DNA from: Paralichthys olivaceus | Lineage: Eukaryota > Chordata > Actinopteri > Pleuronectiformes > Paralichthyidae | Assembly (NCBI RefSeq): GCF_024713975.1 | Contig: NC_091098.1 | Location: 14,122,316-14,186,315 of the forward strand | Reading direction: 5' to 3' | Length of the DNA: 64,000 bases | Shown here: positions 30,888 through 44,150 of the stretch, in pieces | Layout: each line of letters opens with the position of its first letter | How positions within the stretch are numbered: position 1 is the first letter of the stretch | The notes under the pieces: generated by a model | What the model was told of the DNA's origin: nothing | The model's database searches: none | What the model saw: only the letters and a program-made list of their open reading frames with translations | Program-made: the position numbers and the translations under genes

Positions 30888-31156
30888 CAATGAAGTTTTT
30901 TTAAAATCTGCATTTGTTTCTTAACACAACCGATTTCCATGAAATTGTTTGGATGGGTGAGGCATGACCCAAGGAAAAGCCTTTGAATTTTGGTGTGGAT
31001 CAAAAATCAGACATGTTCAGAAGACTGATGTTTATGAATATGTGCGATTTGGTGCAGATCCAAATAAATATCCGGATCTAGTTCATTTAAATGTGGTCTA
31101 ATAAGGGGACTGTTTGGCCTTGGTGGCATGGACTCTCCGAGTGCCATTCTAGTTTG
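30888..31156 (+). repeat. Dispersed teleost repeat, copy A
   Basis: Starts near CTCTGCCAA and ends in GAGTGCCATTCTAGTT. Internal blocks CGATTTCCATGAAATT, GGTGTGGATC and GGGGACTGTT recur in the copies at 38397-38750 (reverse strand) and 47738-48057. I recall this family as abundant in ray-finned fish genomes. No coding capacity is evident. Confidence 0.7.
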
Positions 31157-34100
31157 TAATGCTTTTTGCCCTTTACTGATTCTTAATTCATATGCACATT
31201 ATATATATGATATTCCCGATAACATACCCAACACATTGTTCCAGGAAAAGTTAATTCTGCATTAAACTCAAAACTAAAAATATGAATTTCAGTGGTATAG
31301 AAATGAATAGATTTAATATCTTTTATTATATAAGATATTAGAGAGATATAAGACCGATACACACAGAGAATACCAGCTACAGTGTAGTTACATTTTACAC
31401 ATACACAGTCTAAACTAGTTTTGTTCAGCTGGGTTATGTTTCATTCAGACTAAATTTGGTCTATGCAGCTTCAAATAGAACACTCAACAACAGCCCACTT
31501 CCATTTGACGCAAGGTTATTTCTTTTTATGTGTCTCCTCAGCAGATCCCTGGGCCTCCTTTGAAAACATCTGCCACTAATTTCACATGGCGTCAAAGCCT
31601 TAATGAATATAGCTCTGTGTATTTTAACAAATGCCACATTTCAATTGGTTTCACCACTCTGCTCCCCAAAAGACGGCTGGAACAGACGCTCGAAAAAATA
31701 CAAATGTTTTGGCATGGCATTCTTCCCAAAATTTCCCCTAAGTGGCAGCGCAGGCTGTTGGCACACGCCATGGAGCTGTATGAGGTGGCCAACTGCGTCA
31801 TCACAGAACTGGATAATATCATAGTAGAGGAGTGAGACCCTGACTGCTTACATGGGCGGGAACTTTCTGATGAGGTTAACAGTGTAACATCGGAGCTGTG
31901 TAATGTTGAAATGTCTTTCCTTGGGCTGCTAAACCACACAAAGAGACTGAATACAACAAAACACTGAATTAATTTTGGCATTTTAAGGTCAGTAATTGCT
32001 CAGGGTGAAAACTCTGATGATGTGTGGAGCGATGTATTTGTGTATTCGCATGAAAATTCTATGTATTTCACGCCCTGATGTTAAGTAGCTGGCCTGGATC
32101 TTTCTTTTTACAGTTGAGCGCTGTACAGAAAGTTTTGCAACTAGGTCCTTAATTGTGACATGCCCTATTTAGTTTCAAACTGCCTCGTTAAAGCAATCTG
32201 TTTACCTCTTATGGTATGTTTCTAGCAGGCAGTTATAAATGAAAAAAATCACTTCCTGTCTGCGGCAGTTGAATTTCTTGTTCAGCTGTGTTGAGTTTTT
32301 TTATGACGACTGGTTTGTTGACTTTGTGGTGGGACACAGAGACTGTGCAAGTCCCAGGACCATGACAGCGTTTGATGTGGAGGAAGTGTTACCCCATCAC
32401 CAGGTACTTTACCCAGCCCTGCTGAGTCTGCTGTGCCTTTGCAGTTATTCTGGGAAGAGTTTTGTTTTTATACCCCACTAACCTCTCACAACAGTTTGCC
32501 TGTGTTTCCTTTGTTTTATTTTTGGTCACTCTGTGTTGTCGACTATATTTTTACGATGACAATGAAACTATAAACAGTAATGAACAGCATGTCTAATGTA
32601 CTGTGTCTGAATATTTGTAACCCCTTTCTAATTAGTCAGGATACTAAGCATGCTTGTAGGTGACAATGATACAATCACAAACTAAACAAACGACACAACC
32701 AAAACAGAAACTGATCAAAACAGACAATGGCCAGGGAGGACACCATATTGTGGCCTCTACAGCCCTCAAGTGTCACTCATATAACAGCTTGTCTGCAGTG
32801 AGTCATACGTTGATATGCATGATAAATGCAACCGAAATAATTCCATGAACAAACTCTAAAGTTGTCTGAGTGGGATAGTAGGAGCACAAGAGGCCACAGA
32901 TTTGACTCACGTCTACCTGGGGCTACAGACAGGAGTGTTACTTCTGCTTCGCAAAACACTTCAAAATCTTTTAGTCACCTTTGGGAATATTTCTCTCTCA
33001 CTTAATGACCCTGAAAAGGTGGATTCCAAAATGAGTGGAATATAACAAACATACATACAAACATGCTGAATGTGTAATAATAGTGATAATGATCTTCATA
33101 GCTGTGCTGTCATCCTGTGTCACAGCCAGCCCTGGATGAGCAACATAAAATACTAGGTTAGCTACTATAGTAGGTCATTCCCAGATAACTTCTCATACTG
33201 TGTGAAAACCAAATACAATAAAACAAAAAGTTTATTGTAGCTGTGCTTTATCTGATGAAACCTTCATCTGGTTTGCATGAGCAGATGACTACTTCTCTTG
33301 ATTGGATGTGGTAAAATGAACTTCAAGCACACTGATACAGATCAAAGCACGGGTTTCACATCAACTTGATCAAAGCTGTGTGAAGCATGCATGTCCTACA
33401 AACCATTTGTGCTTATCCCTTTTTTCTTTCCCACCGCTCTGGCACTGGTGGTGGAAACCACAGACCAAAAATGCAAACTTTGTTCGCTTCCACTCAGGTA
33501 CTCTACAGGATTGGGACACAAACTTATGAGTGAAGCAGGATATGACAGAAAGGCCTTTAACCACAGGGATGCATGTACGTACACTAATGTTTTGCAAGGA
33601 CTTGGTATATGTATATGAATATAAATAAATACACACACATGTCAAAATCTATAAATTAATATACATTTGTATATATATATGGAAAGCTTCACAAAGACAG
33701 AAGAGAGTTGAAATGATGGGAGTGAGAGATTGGGAATGACACACAAGATTCCCAGGACAGAGGCCGGTCAGGGACACTGTGGTTCATCATCGGCGCCTTA
33801 ACTCCAAGGACACCTGAGGGACTTATAATTTTAAATGATACTGCTGACAATTTGTATGACCTCGTGTATCTGTAACAAGCAGCAGGCGGGTTTGGCCAAA
33901 AGCCGAGCGAGAGGGTAGAGTACGCCTGAGGAGGCGTGGGCTGCCACTGCAGAACAAGTCCAGGCAGGCAGAGTTGTGTTGACTTTATGGACAGCCATCT
34001 TCACCACCACTGTTAAAAGCTCATTACTGCCAGTCATAAGCAGTGGCCTCGATGGGCGTTCCATTCTCTGCCATCCAAATCACAGCCACAGCGTGTCACT

Positions 34101-37100
34101 CCCTGAGCCACGACGTGAGCTCTGATTTCATCGAATGTTATTATATTCTAATCTAACTTCACAAGGGTAGTTTTTAAAATCTTCTATGAGAAACAGAGAG
34201 CCCGTAAACTAAAACAAATAAAGTGCTGTGTTACAGTTAATGTTGTGTGAGCTGTTATTCAAATAGACTGAATAATGAGGTCATGTATGGTACGCTCCAT
34301 TCAACAGAAAATGGGAAGAGGTTGGGAATTTACCCTTGTTGACAAAGGACAGCTGATAGCAGGCGGGAAGTGAGTCAGGCTCAGCACTTCAGCTGCCTCT
34401 GCACACTCTGGCTCAGACTTGTTGAGGCAGGCACTTATTTCTCCCTCTGATGTGTTTGCTCAAAGTTACCGCATGTGGGGTTGCCGAGGTTTGAACTCGC
34501 ACGGCCTTAAATAAATGCAACATTTTCCTCCAGGACAGCGACATGGATTGTTACGTACAAACTGTGTCATTTTCCTGCAATGCAGCAAAACAACATGAAC
34601 CCTGACATTACTCCTGGTTGTTTTCTTAGTAGTCTGCTGATGTCAGTGCAATAAATCCAGCATAACACCATCTCAGGCATTTAGCATTTTTACCTTAAAT
34701 TACTTGTTTGAAATGCCAGAGGAGAGAAGCAATAAATAAAACCCAAACTGGTTTAACTGTCTTTTTAACTTGCACGTTATTCTGAAGTTCATCAGTGGGC
34801 CCCTGTGACAGCATGTGGGGGATCTTTTGTGGATGCGGGAACATTTTCCGATCAGACTTTTAGGATCTCTGTGAGATGATCAACAACTTCAATCAGCAGT
34901 TTCCTGTTCACAAACCTACAATGATAAAATGAAAGATGTTTGTGATTTAAAGAAGATGATAAACTGATAAACCAGTTTAAGCATGAACAACAGTGGTTTC
35001 AGTGTCTGTCAGAGCACAGTGGATCATGTCAATTAAAATGTGGAACAGTGGGATTTTGTAGTTTTAGTTACTTTTATTCCCATTCTAAGATCTAATTGTA
35101 GATATGTATCAGGGTTATGATTAAGTTTTTTGTTCAAGGAGCTAAGCAGGTCTTTGGAAGTGCCATAAGATGATTTTAAATAAAAGCCTTCGGATACTGA
35201 CTTGAACTGGTCATGAGGACGTGGGGGAGAAATTTAATGAAGGAACCAGATGTGACCTCTTCCCCTTCTTCACACACACAGCGAGTCCTCCGGGCCCTCC
35301 TCCGTTTGACTCAGAAAAGCAAAAATCCTCTTTACCAGCAGGTGTCCCTCTCTCCCAAGGACAGTCACTGGTGACAGAAATAGAATTCTGGTACAGGGAA
35401 TTAGTGTCAGGAAGAAAATGTAGCATCAAGCTTTGACAGCCACATACTGTATGTGTAAAATCTCTCTTTGACCCGAGGTTGTGAATTATGAAGCAAACAA
35501 AGCAAAAACATTGCTGCTCGATTTGTTACATAAAAACTTCCTTTCCAATGAAATCATGTGAACCATTTATTCCAAATTGTCTTCGTCAGGTTTCGAGCAT
35601 GAGGAAATGTTTCCATTTTAAAACCTTTCTTCAAGGCTGTATGCTCAAAACACCTCCTGAGGCAGAGATTGGATTAAAACATGATTGATGTTGTTCTAAA
35701 AGCCTGTTTGGTGAATGACTGATTGTTTGGGTATGTTTGTTTTCTTTGTAGCGCCCTGATGCCATTATGTTGAAGGGTTTTCAAACATGCTGCGAGCCGT
35801 TATTGCTGTTTTTTGGTTTGTAGAAGACAATTAATCAGAGAATTTCAGCACTTTTAGATTAAATTCACAATGAGGACTGATGACATTAATCTAGAACTGT
35901 TTATCTAAGACACGTTGCATATTATTACATCTTCATCTGCCCTGTTCAGTTGTTACAGCATGGATGCAAATGTCCCATCTGCTGTAAATATGCATCCACT
36001 CGTTTTCTTTTAATTTTTTCATTTTTATGCTCGTCAGTTGCAGATTCTCATTAGTGACAATGCCAAATGGATGGTCCCACACAAACACAGATGCTCTCTC
36101 AGCACAATCGCTGGCCCTGTTTTCATGAATGATTGCTTTTCTGTGAAATCATACAGAAGAATGCCAGCAGTCAACCATATACGTGATGGTGGATGTTGCT
36201 CTGCGTTTTCTGGTGTAACACAGTCATACTGTAAACGCTGATGTGACTTAATCCAAGACAGATGTTGTGGTGGTGCATAAACTCTTCTGACAAGAAGCCT
36301 TGTTTCCAGTTGTGCAGCAGCACCGGGGGGCACAACACCCTTGCTTATTCATGATGCCTGATCAAAGACCAGGTACATCAAACCGCTCCTCCATTTTTAA
36401 TGAAAAAAGCCATTCACTGGGACATAAATATCATTCCTTGCATTTTCCCCTCAGCCTGCCCCCGTGAAGGGACAAATAGTCATTGGGGAATTGAAACGTC
36501 TTTGTCCGTTAGAGCTTCTGCTAATGTACAGAGCAAAATATTGACCTGAAACATGGTTGACATTGATCCAAATAGGGGTATTCACCAACGGAGACAAGGG
36601 CAGGTGTGGAGGTCACTTGCATCCTTGTTTTTACAATCCTCTGATTTCCAAAACACAAGATTACCACAACACAGGTTGTGAATTTTATTTAAAAATGTGA
36701 ACAAAACAAATGCAAATAAACTCCAACATTTACTCTGAAAGTGTGATAGCTCCTCCCCTCATGATCTGCAGTTAATAGCCACATTAGCCCCAAGGACAGT
36801 AGGTTACCACAGGGAAAGGTCGCCTCTGCTCTATTAGAAATACACAGCACTAGTATTTCCTTTCCTCTTTTATTTGTAGTTCTTAATCTAGTCTCCTTCA
36901 ACCTGGTATTTAATCCTGCCCTGAAACTTTGCATCTTTGCCCAGGAAACTGCACCAACATGATGAAAATAGCCTTACAGGCTGAATATGTAAAACGTTCC
37001 AGCAGTTGAACCTGACTATTGATTTGCATTGCTTTCTGGTCAGTTTTACATTGCATAATAATGCATTCAGGTTCAGTGTATTTTTCTTATGGATTCTGGA

Positions 37101-38396
37101 CACCTTTCATGAGAAAGAGGTGACTGAAGTGAACAAATTGAAAGCTTGACTCAGATTACGTGCTCTCTCCAGGAAAATCTTACGTTGCCAGATTAAAGGA
37201 ATTCATACACAGAGGAAAGAAATGAGCTGTCAGAGCTGTGACAACTCTCGACTGTCATCCAAGAGTTGCTCTCTGCATTATTGCACCGTGGTAATGAGAA
37301 TTCTGACAGCGCTGCTGAGCTGCAGCAAGGTATCAATACAAAGTAAAGATATCCGGGGCCTTAAGTGTTGATTGCTTTGGAAAAAAAAAATAATTCAGGA
37401 AGTGCTGACTTGTAAAGAGGTATGAATGCGTAGGCCAATGACCGATATAGCATTCTGTTTTTCAAAATACCACCACGTAGGAGGGTGCCTGTATAAATGA
37501 ATGTATCATCATGTATTAGCGTCGGGAAGTTGTTTTGTATGAAAAGCATTTATCTTAGACCTGCATTTACTTTTCTGCTTTATTCATTTGTTTCTTTTTT
37601 TCCTGTTGGGGACAGCAGAAATAAGCTGTAAACAACGACATGATACCACCTTTTAAGGTAGTATGGCATAACTGTTTCCAAACAGACACATAGCAACAAC
37701 AGTATTAATTTTGGAGGCAATATTCATGGGCACCTGATGCAGCTAAGTCTAATGTTTTTATTGTCTGGCTCTTCATTTGCCAGATGCTTAAATTTCATCA
37801 CCAGCCAGTAACAAAACAACTAGACTGCAACATTCACCCTAGCATGTGACTATGCAAATGGTTTAGTACATAAACAGGGAACTTGTATACATGGACTTCT
37901 GGCTGAGGGACTGTGTTTCTGTCTGTCTCTACATTTAATCTAAAATAAAGAAAGTTGCTAAGCAGAAAACCAAAGCAATGCAGATACATCACTTCAAGCA
38001 ACCCCTTTAATGAGACCAACTGCTAACATTTGGAATAACAAGGAGTTGTTCTTTTGAAATGAGTGCACTCAGAATTGGTCACCCAGAAGTTATATTTATC
38101 ACATTGGTTTCTCAGTGACATTGTTGTGTGAATCACAAGGGCGTCAGGTTATGGAAATGTTATGATTTGAGTCAAATTGTAATAAAATACATGAAAATCA
38201 GCTGAGACTTTTTCTGTGTAAAACAACTGTGCTGTGCTTTAAACCATAAAAAGTTTAATAAAGTCGTCATCACTGCGAGCAGTTACAGTGCAAGATTGAC
38301 ATCAACAAATAACTGGACATTCTGTATCTATATTTTTACCAGACCAAATTAAAACATTTTGTAACTAGAATGTTTATAGAAAACACAATCCAACAT

Positions 38397-38750
38397 GGCA
38401 TTCAGTAGAGTGGAACAGTCCCCTTAAATTCAATTGAGCCTCACACACTCAGAGATATCAGCCCCCAAAATGTGCCTGAAATTTTAAGTCAAGATCCATA
38501 TATCATTCCCAAAGTGAAAGAAGCCCTATGTCGGACACCGATGTTAAAAAAGGTGTAAAATGTCCTGGATCTGCCCCCTTTATCCAGATCCACACTAAAA
38601 TGTGATGTGTTCTTCTCTGACCCATACCACATCCTTTCACCAAGTTTTGTGGAAATGTGTTTAGTTGATTTTGTGTAATCTTGCTGACAAACAAACAAAG
38701 CAACCAGCTAACAAATGGACAGGGGTGAAAACATAACCTCTTTGGCAGAA
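38397..38750 (-). repeat. Dispersed teleost repeat, copy B (reverse strand)
   Basis: Read on the minus strand it starts at TTCTGCCAAAGAGGTTATG and passes through ATTTCCACAAAACTTGGTG, GTGTGGATCTGG and GGGGACTGTTCC. It ends near CTCTACTGAATGCC. It is the longest and best conserved of the three copies in the window. Confidence 0.75.
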
Positions 38751-38775
38751 GTAATCAGCATTATGTTTCTTAGCC

Positions 38776-38890
38776 CTGCGATTCGCTGGCAACCTGTCCA
38801 GGGGTGAACCCCACCTCTCGCCCAATGTTAGCTGTGATCGGCTCTAGCTACCCCCGCGACATTCAAAGTGGTAAAGATAATGGATGCATG
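38776..38890 (+). repeat. Ubiquitous teleost retroelement tail
   Basis: Contains GGCAACCTGTCCAGGGGTGA, CCTCTCGCCCAATGTTAGCT and ATAATGGATGCATGG in order. I recall this motif series as the 3' part of a very common fish retroelement that usually ends in ATGG repeats. The exact family name is uncertain. Confidence 0.6.
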
Positions 38891-40429
38891 GATTACATTT
38901 CTTTCAAAACATATTTGCTGTTGCAAACTAGATGTATATTAAGAAAATTCCAGGCAGACAGGTTTGGATTGTGTGCTCAGTCCTCATATTTGCTCCACAA
39001 GTCATTCATCAAGCTCAGAAATAACATAAAACAGTAAAACAAATATGCATTTTCCACTGTCCCATTGTAATCAATATTGTAAAGGTTACCTAGAAAAAGT
39101 ATTAGCTATAGAAAGCACATGATTATCATACATTTATTCATCCACTGTTTTCCTCACATCTGTGATATGTACAGTCCACCTGGCTTGTATGATTTGTAGA
39201 CAGGTGGTGTGGATTGAATCACGGTTTCAGTTGACACAGTCATTTCAGATATAAAAATGTTCCCTGCTCGTCCCTGACGGAAAGATGTTTTTCAAGACAG
39301 CAAGAGAAAATGTCTTACACAAGAGATTGTCACCCACTTAGGAGAACATCTGTGAAACCAGAGGTCGGAGTCTTCACAAGAGACAAAACAAAATGACTTT
39401 ACATTCTCATACAGTCTTTTCTTTTCATGTCAGCAGCACTGACCATAGTTTAATCTCTACACGCTCCAGTTTGGCTGCATGCCAAAAAGAATTGAGCTTA
39501 TAGTGTCATAAAGATACTCACAATCTTCAGGTTGTCCTTTCTAGTCCAGTCCATCTAATTGAAATACTGAATAAGGCCATGGAAGCCACTGTCTCTAGTG
39601 GTCAGTTGTGATAAGGTTATTATCAGTCCATGAGGGGGGGACACAAAAAGCAAAAGCCCGCTCATAGCACCAGCTGGCATGAAGGCTGGATAAACATGGG
39701 CTTTAAGTGCATCTTGTCTTTCTCCCCTGTGACTTGCTTTCGTCTTGCAGACATGAATTTCCTGCACGCAGCTTCTAAAAGGTTAGAACCTCCCATTGCC
39801 TCCAGCTGTTTGTTTCTTATCCCTGGCCACCTCCGTTTTAATGGATCCGTGCTGTTTGGTCGCTGAAGGACTCCGCTCCAGTGGGGAAGACTTATGGGAG
39901 AAAAAATCAGCACCGTCTATCAGCACATGCACGTGGCCTCGCTGCAGAGAAATCTATCCCATAGTGCTACTTGCTCTGCCATTGTTGTGCTATCAAGACC
40001 CTGAAGAATTGATGAGTATTCACAGCTGTGCTGCCACAGTCTCCTATTTACATTATTATTACATTCATGTTCTTCAGCCACTGTCAGTTGAAACATACAC
40101 ACAGTATTACAGTAGTAAGATGAACCTCTCTATATTGAACTCGTAAATGTTCGTTTTACAGCAAGTTTTGCTGTTTGATAATCTGATACTGAGCAACCAC
40201 AATAACTTACATTGAACGTTTTGTAATGTTCACACCAAGATTCACCAAAAGGAACAAAACTGTTAAAGCTTTATATCTTCACTCTGTTACTAAGATAGAC
40301 GATGTCACTGTCAATACAACTTCCATTATTGAGAGGTTTATAAATACCATTTTTGCCTTGTTTTTCTTTTCTCGCCAAACGTTCAGTAAATCCTCTCCTC
40401 CTGAGTTAAAGATAAATGACCTTCCTGTA

Positions 40430-40435
40430 TTTATT
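40430..40435 (-). terminator. Candidate poly(A) signal of adora1
   Basis: Minus-strand AATAAA 136 bases beyond the adora1 stop codon. Receptor genes often have longer 3' UTRs, so a more distal site is possible. Confidence 0.35.
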
Positions 40436-40570
40436 ATCCAAGTCGTTTCAGTCACTACAGCATCGTAGCGCTTCCGACTCCTCACTAGACTACATTAAGG
40501 TGAGGAGCGAGCCAATGCATGTGTACTGATCATTACTTTTTCAGCCCAGTAATCAGTTCCATCCCTTGGC

Positions 40571-42909
40571 TTAGACTGCGTTCTGCTCCAGGGGTGGATT
40601 TTCTTCAGGCTGCTGCAGTGGTTCGGTCCTCTGGTTCTGCTGCTGCTGCTCCGGTTGTTGCAGTCGATCCGACTTAGGGATTTCCTTCTGTGATGGCAGG
40701 GTCTGCAGTTGCTCGGTATTGAGCATCTCCTTCCTGTCGCTGGGCTGAATCTCCAAAGCTGGTGTGTCCTTGCAGCAGAGGTACTGCTGCCAGATTTTCC
40801 GGAAGGCTGTGCGGAACTTCTTGATGCGAAAAGCGTAGATGATTGGGTTGACAGCGGAGTTGCCGTGGGTGAGCAGGATGGCGATGTAGAGGAGGACTTT
40901 GGGGTTTTCGCATTTAGGGCAGAAGAGTGTGATGCAGTTGATGATGTGGAGGGGGAGCCAGCTGACAGCAAAGAGAAAAAGGACCAGAGCCAGGGATTTA
41001 GCAAGATTCAGCTCCTTGTCGTAGTACTTGTTGGGGTCAGAGTGGCTGGTGGTGAACTTCTTACTGTTCAGTTGCTTGTGGATCATGTAGAAGATCTCTG
41101 CATAGATAACCAACATGAGGAGGAGGGGCGGCAGCACGCAGCTGAAGAAGTTAAAATACACCATGTATTCCATGCTGATGACACTTTCAAACTTGCAGGT
41201 GATATTGAGGCTGGGGCCAATGGAGCCGTTCTGCTGAAGGGGCCTCAGGTTGTTCCAGCCAAACATGGGAGTGAGGCCCACGATAAAAGCCACCGTCCAG
41301 CATATCACCACCGCCAGCCCCGCTCGCCGAGGGGTCACCACCTGCTTGTACCTGCAGAAGCAAACAACACAGCCTCAAGTCAGCACTTTCTCTCACAGCA
41401 CTGCCAGGAAGAGCAAGCCCTTTCTTCTTTCCTCATTTTTTGGCAGTGTCCTTGTATTGACAAAAAGCAAGTTTCAGAGGAAGAGCTATGATTTAAAGCA
41501 CAAACCCCTGGACTCTCTACACAAAGCTTCTTGCAGCATATTTCCGCTTGAACAAGCCAGCCTCTGAAAACCCTTGTCAGTTAACCTTGCCATTTTCAGC
41601 TCTGCTGCTTTTCATACTTCTTTTGTTCAGAGGAAAACTGAATAATAGTTTGTAAAAGTCAATATCGTCTACTAATTTACTACAGCAACACAAAAAAATC
41701 CAAGCTGCAGTGTTTGGCATGCTACAACAGACATTGTTTGCAATGTTTATGGATAAGAAGCAGGGGGTAGAGGAAGGTCGAAGACGCAGAAGCACTAAAA
41801 TCTTATCACCGCTTGTGACCGATGAATGACACATAGGGAGACTCAGCCATGTCTACAGCCAGAGAGGAAAACAGTTATCTGATCCAGCATGTATATGAAA
41901 AAAAGTATTCCTCTTGGATAGCGAATGGTTGATGTGTAATGTATCAATCATGTATTTAATTTATGTAATTATAAGGGAAACGCTGGTTCTGATAACCTCA
42001 GCTTTGTTTAAGTATAGCCTGAGGAAAAACCAAATGCTGCAATTTAGCTTGGCTGTCACAGGTTTAGTGTGCTGGATTATAGTATTGATTAGGGATGCAT
42101 GTGTTGTGTCTATGTGTGAAGATCGTTTTTCACACTGAGCCTGGCCTGCTCGGAAAAAGATCAGATACTGATCTAACAGAGAGTATGTTAAAGAACATGA
42201 GAAATGCGCTTCATGAACTGAGAAGCTGATGTCTGATTTGATAACATGAGCAAGGCAACACTTTCACAGTGATGGAGCTTGTGGTGACACACACAGCTAT
42301 AAGTGCTAAGCTGTTTTATTCAAAATTAAACTAAGAAGTCAAAAGGTAAAATGCACGATAAAAGTGCTATCATGTGCCTGGGAGAATAACTGGTGTCTTA
42401 GACATGAGATTAAAGTCTGAGGCCATCACAGACAATATTCCCAGACAATATATTCCCCCTCTTCTACTACAGGCTTATCTCTGGAGCCTTTCAGCTCCAC
42501 TGCTCAGCTTTTTGTTTCAGCCTGGCATGAGAAACCACCGCTGGTGCTGTGCATCAGATACAGAAAGGGTAGCCTGAACAGCGTTGACAGCAAACCTGAC
42601 CTCTTTTGTTTCCTCCAGAAACACAAGAAGATATTCGCGTGAACACAACTTCGCTCCCAAACCCCAAAATGTTCTAAATCTGTCACTATTGTACTCATCC
42701 ACACATATTAGAGATCCTGAGGGGAGAGGCACAAATCAAAGCTGTTAGGTGATCAGCCATGTTCTGGTTAGCTGTCATGTCAGCACTGGTGAGTCAGATA
42801 TATGAGCATGTAAAGGGACTGGCATCCTGTGAAGTGAAACAAGACCCATGAGGGAAGCAGTGCCTACAGCACAGGAGCTGTGTGTTACCTGCTGTGCGTG
42901 TATGACCTG

Positions 42910-42948
<39 letters not shown>

Positions 42949-43427
42949 TGAGAGAGAGAGAAGGATACATTTGCTTGCAAATAAAATAATCATAATCAAT
43001 TATCATCATCATCAGGATCATCTTTTCATGTGGCACATCCTTGTCGCTCCACACAATGTGCATGTGCTGTGAAACCCCCATATTACCTGGTCGGGATCTT
43101 GACCCTGAGATAGCGGTCAATTGCAATGGCCAGGAGGGCGAAGATTGAACTTTGAGTCAGCACCAGCACCGTGCACGCCACGAGCAGGCAGCTGTAGAAG
43201 TGAGTCTTAAGTTCGATGTTGATAGTGATGGCCAGGGGGATGACGAGGGCGCCCACCGCAATATCTGCCAGAGCCAGCGAGACGATGAAGCAAAACGTGT
43301 TATCTCGCAGCGACTTGTTAATTTTCACCGCCCAGACCACCATCACGTTCCCGATCACAGATGCGACAGCGATCACCACCTCCATCCCGATGTAGAACGC
43401 CTGCACTGGCAAAGGTGCTTCGGTCAT
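40571..43427 (-). CDS. adora1: Adenosine receptor A1
   Basis: Two coding exons, 43427-43087 and 41351-40571 (TAA), are joined in the codon for Arg114 just after helix 3. This is the intron position shared by adenosine receptors. The product is 373 aa (human about 326) with seven membrane helices. Features include DRY at 104-106 ([11 protein letters not shown]), Asn162 as a possible glycosylation site in extracellular loop 2, Phe168/Glu169 in [13 protein letters not shown] in helix 6, Thr275/His276 and NPIIY (282-286) in helix 7. These correspond to ligand-contact residues known in mammalian A1 (Phe171/Glu172, Asn254, Thr277/His278). The receptor couples to Gi, lowers cAMP and mediates adenosine inhibition in heart and brain. 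Cys306/Cys307 after helix 8 may be palmitoylated. The tail from about 308 is unusually long and Gln/Pro-rich. A1 is clearly the best subtype; the teleost paralogue (a or b) is not resolved. Confidence 0.95.
42910..42961. repeat. (TG)n(GA)n compound microsatellite in the adora1 intron
   Basis: About ten TG units followed by interrupted GA units within the 1.7-kb adora1 intron. Confidence 0.95.
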
Positions 43428-44150
43428 CCTCGCAAAAAAGGCTTATGTCCTTGATGATGAGAATAAGATTGATTTCAGTGAAGCCAACTGTGCGCTTTTG
43501 TGCGTAAAACTGTTTTCCAAACGAGCTGTGCGTCCATCACTTCGGTTTGAAGTTGCATGTGGAAGAATCCGGTAATTGTTTTCAAGGGGATAAAAGCGTT
43601 AAGAAGCAGCATATCTGAGGATGAAGGCTTTTCTCTTTGCAGCAGGTGTTGAGGTCTGCATGCTGCTGTGAGGTGCGTCGCTCCTGCGTCTCTGCTCCCT
43701 GCGTGCGCCTCCGCTTCGCCGAATACACCTGCACTGTGCACCGAGGGCAGTGTCCGTCCCGTGCGCTCCAGCTCATTCAAAGGAGCGCTTTGTCTTCAGC
43801 TGCGGTTTAAGTCTTACAAAGCAGCTGTTTAGCAAAGCAAATGAGACATAGTGGAGAGAAGCGCGCACAGTTGCAGCTCCATGCACGCACAGGCAGGCGG
43901 GTACTTCCTCATTGTCTCTCCACCTTGGTGTGATCTCGGTAAGAACAATGATGCAGTTACCTGAAAAAGCAATATCACAATTTGTCTCCTCTGTTTGTTT
44001 GTTCCATTCAGAATTGCTGTCTGTGGGACATATAGGCATCCTCACTAATCCTGGTCCCGCTCGATATTTATCTATTTGCTGTGGTGGTGGGCGCCACAGC
44101 CTCATGTTCGATGCAGAAATATAAATACGTGCCGCCGGAGCCTTCTGCAG
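43428..44150 (-). promoter_or_regulatory. Putative 5' UTR and promoter region of adora1
   Basis: The sequence upstream of the adora1 ATG is locally CpG-rich (about 43640-43900). A TATTTATA-like motif occurs near 44119-44127. Whether a separate non-coding exon exists cannot be decided from sequence, so limits are approximate. Confidence 0.35.

Larger units (their letters stand above)
29100..40400. other. Intergenic region between mmp9 and the A1 receptor gene
   Basis: About 11 kb without a convincing gene. It contains an (ATT)n tract (29300-29324), AT palindromes (30020-30102), two copies of a dispersed teleost repeat (30888-31156 and 38397-38750), a retroelement tail (38776-38890) and one isolated open frame preceded by a good splice acceptor (31539-31835, see findings). 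The rest shows nothing I can assign. Confidence 0.5.

Noticed and set aside
34470..34510. tRNA-like B-box (GGTTTGAACTCGC)
   Set aside because: No matching A box, acceptor stem or cloverleaf could be formed around it.
35221..35436. A 71-codon frame with a Pro-rich segment
   Set aside because: No splice sites fit it, an overlapping frame exists on the other strand, and no family similarity was recognised.
40709..41491. A 260-codon open frame on the plus strand
   Set aside because: It is exactly antisense to the second adora1 coding exon, shows no domain, and arises from the codon bias of the real gene.
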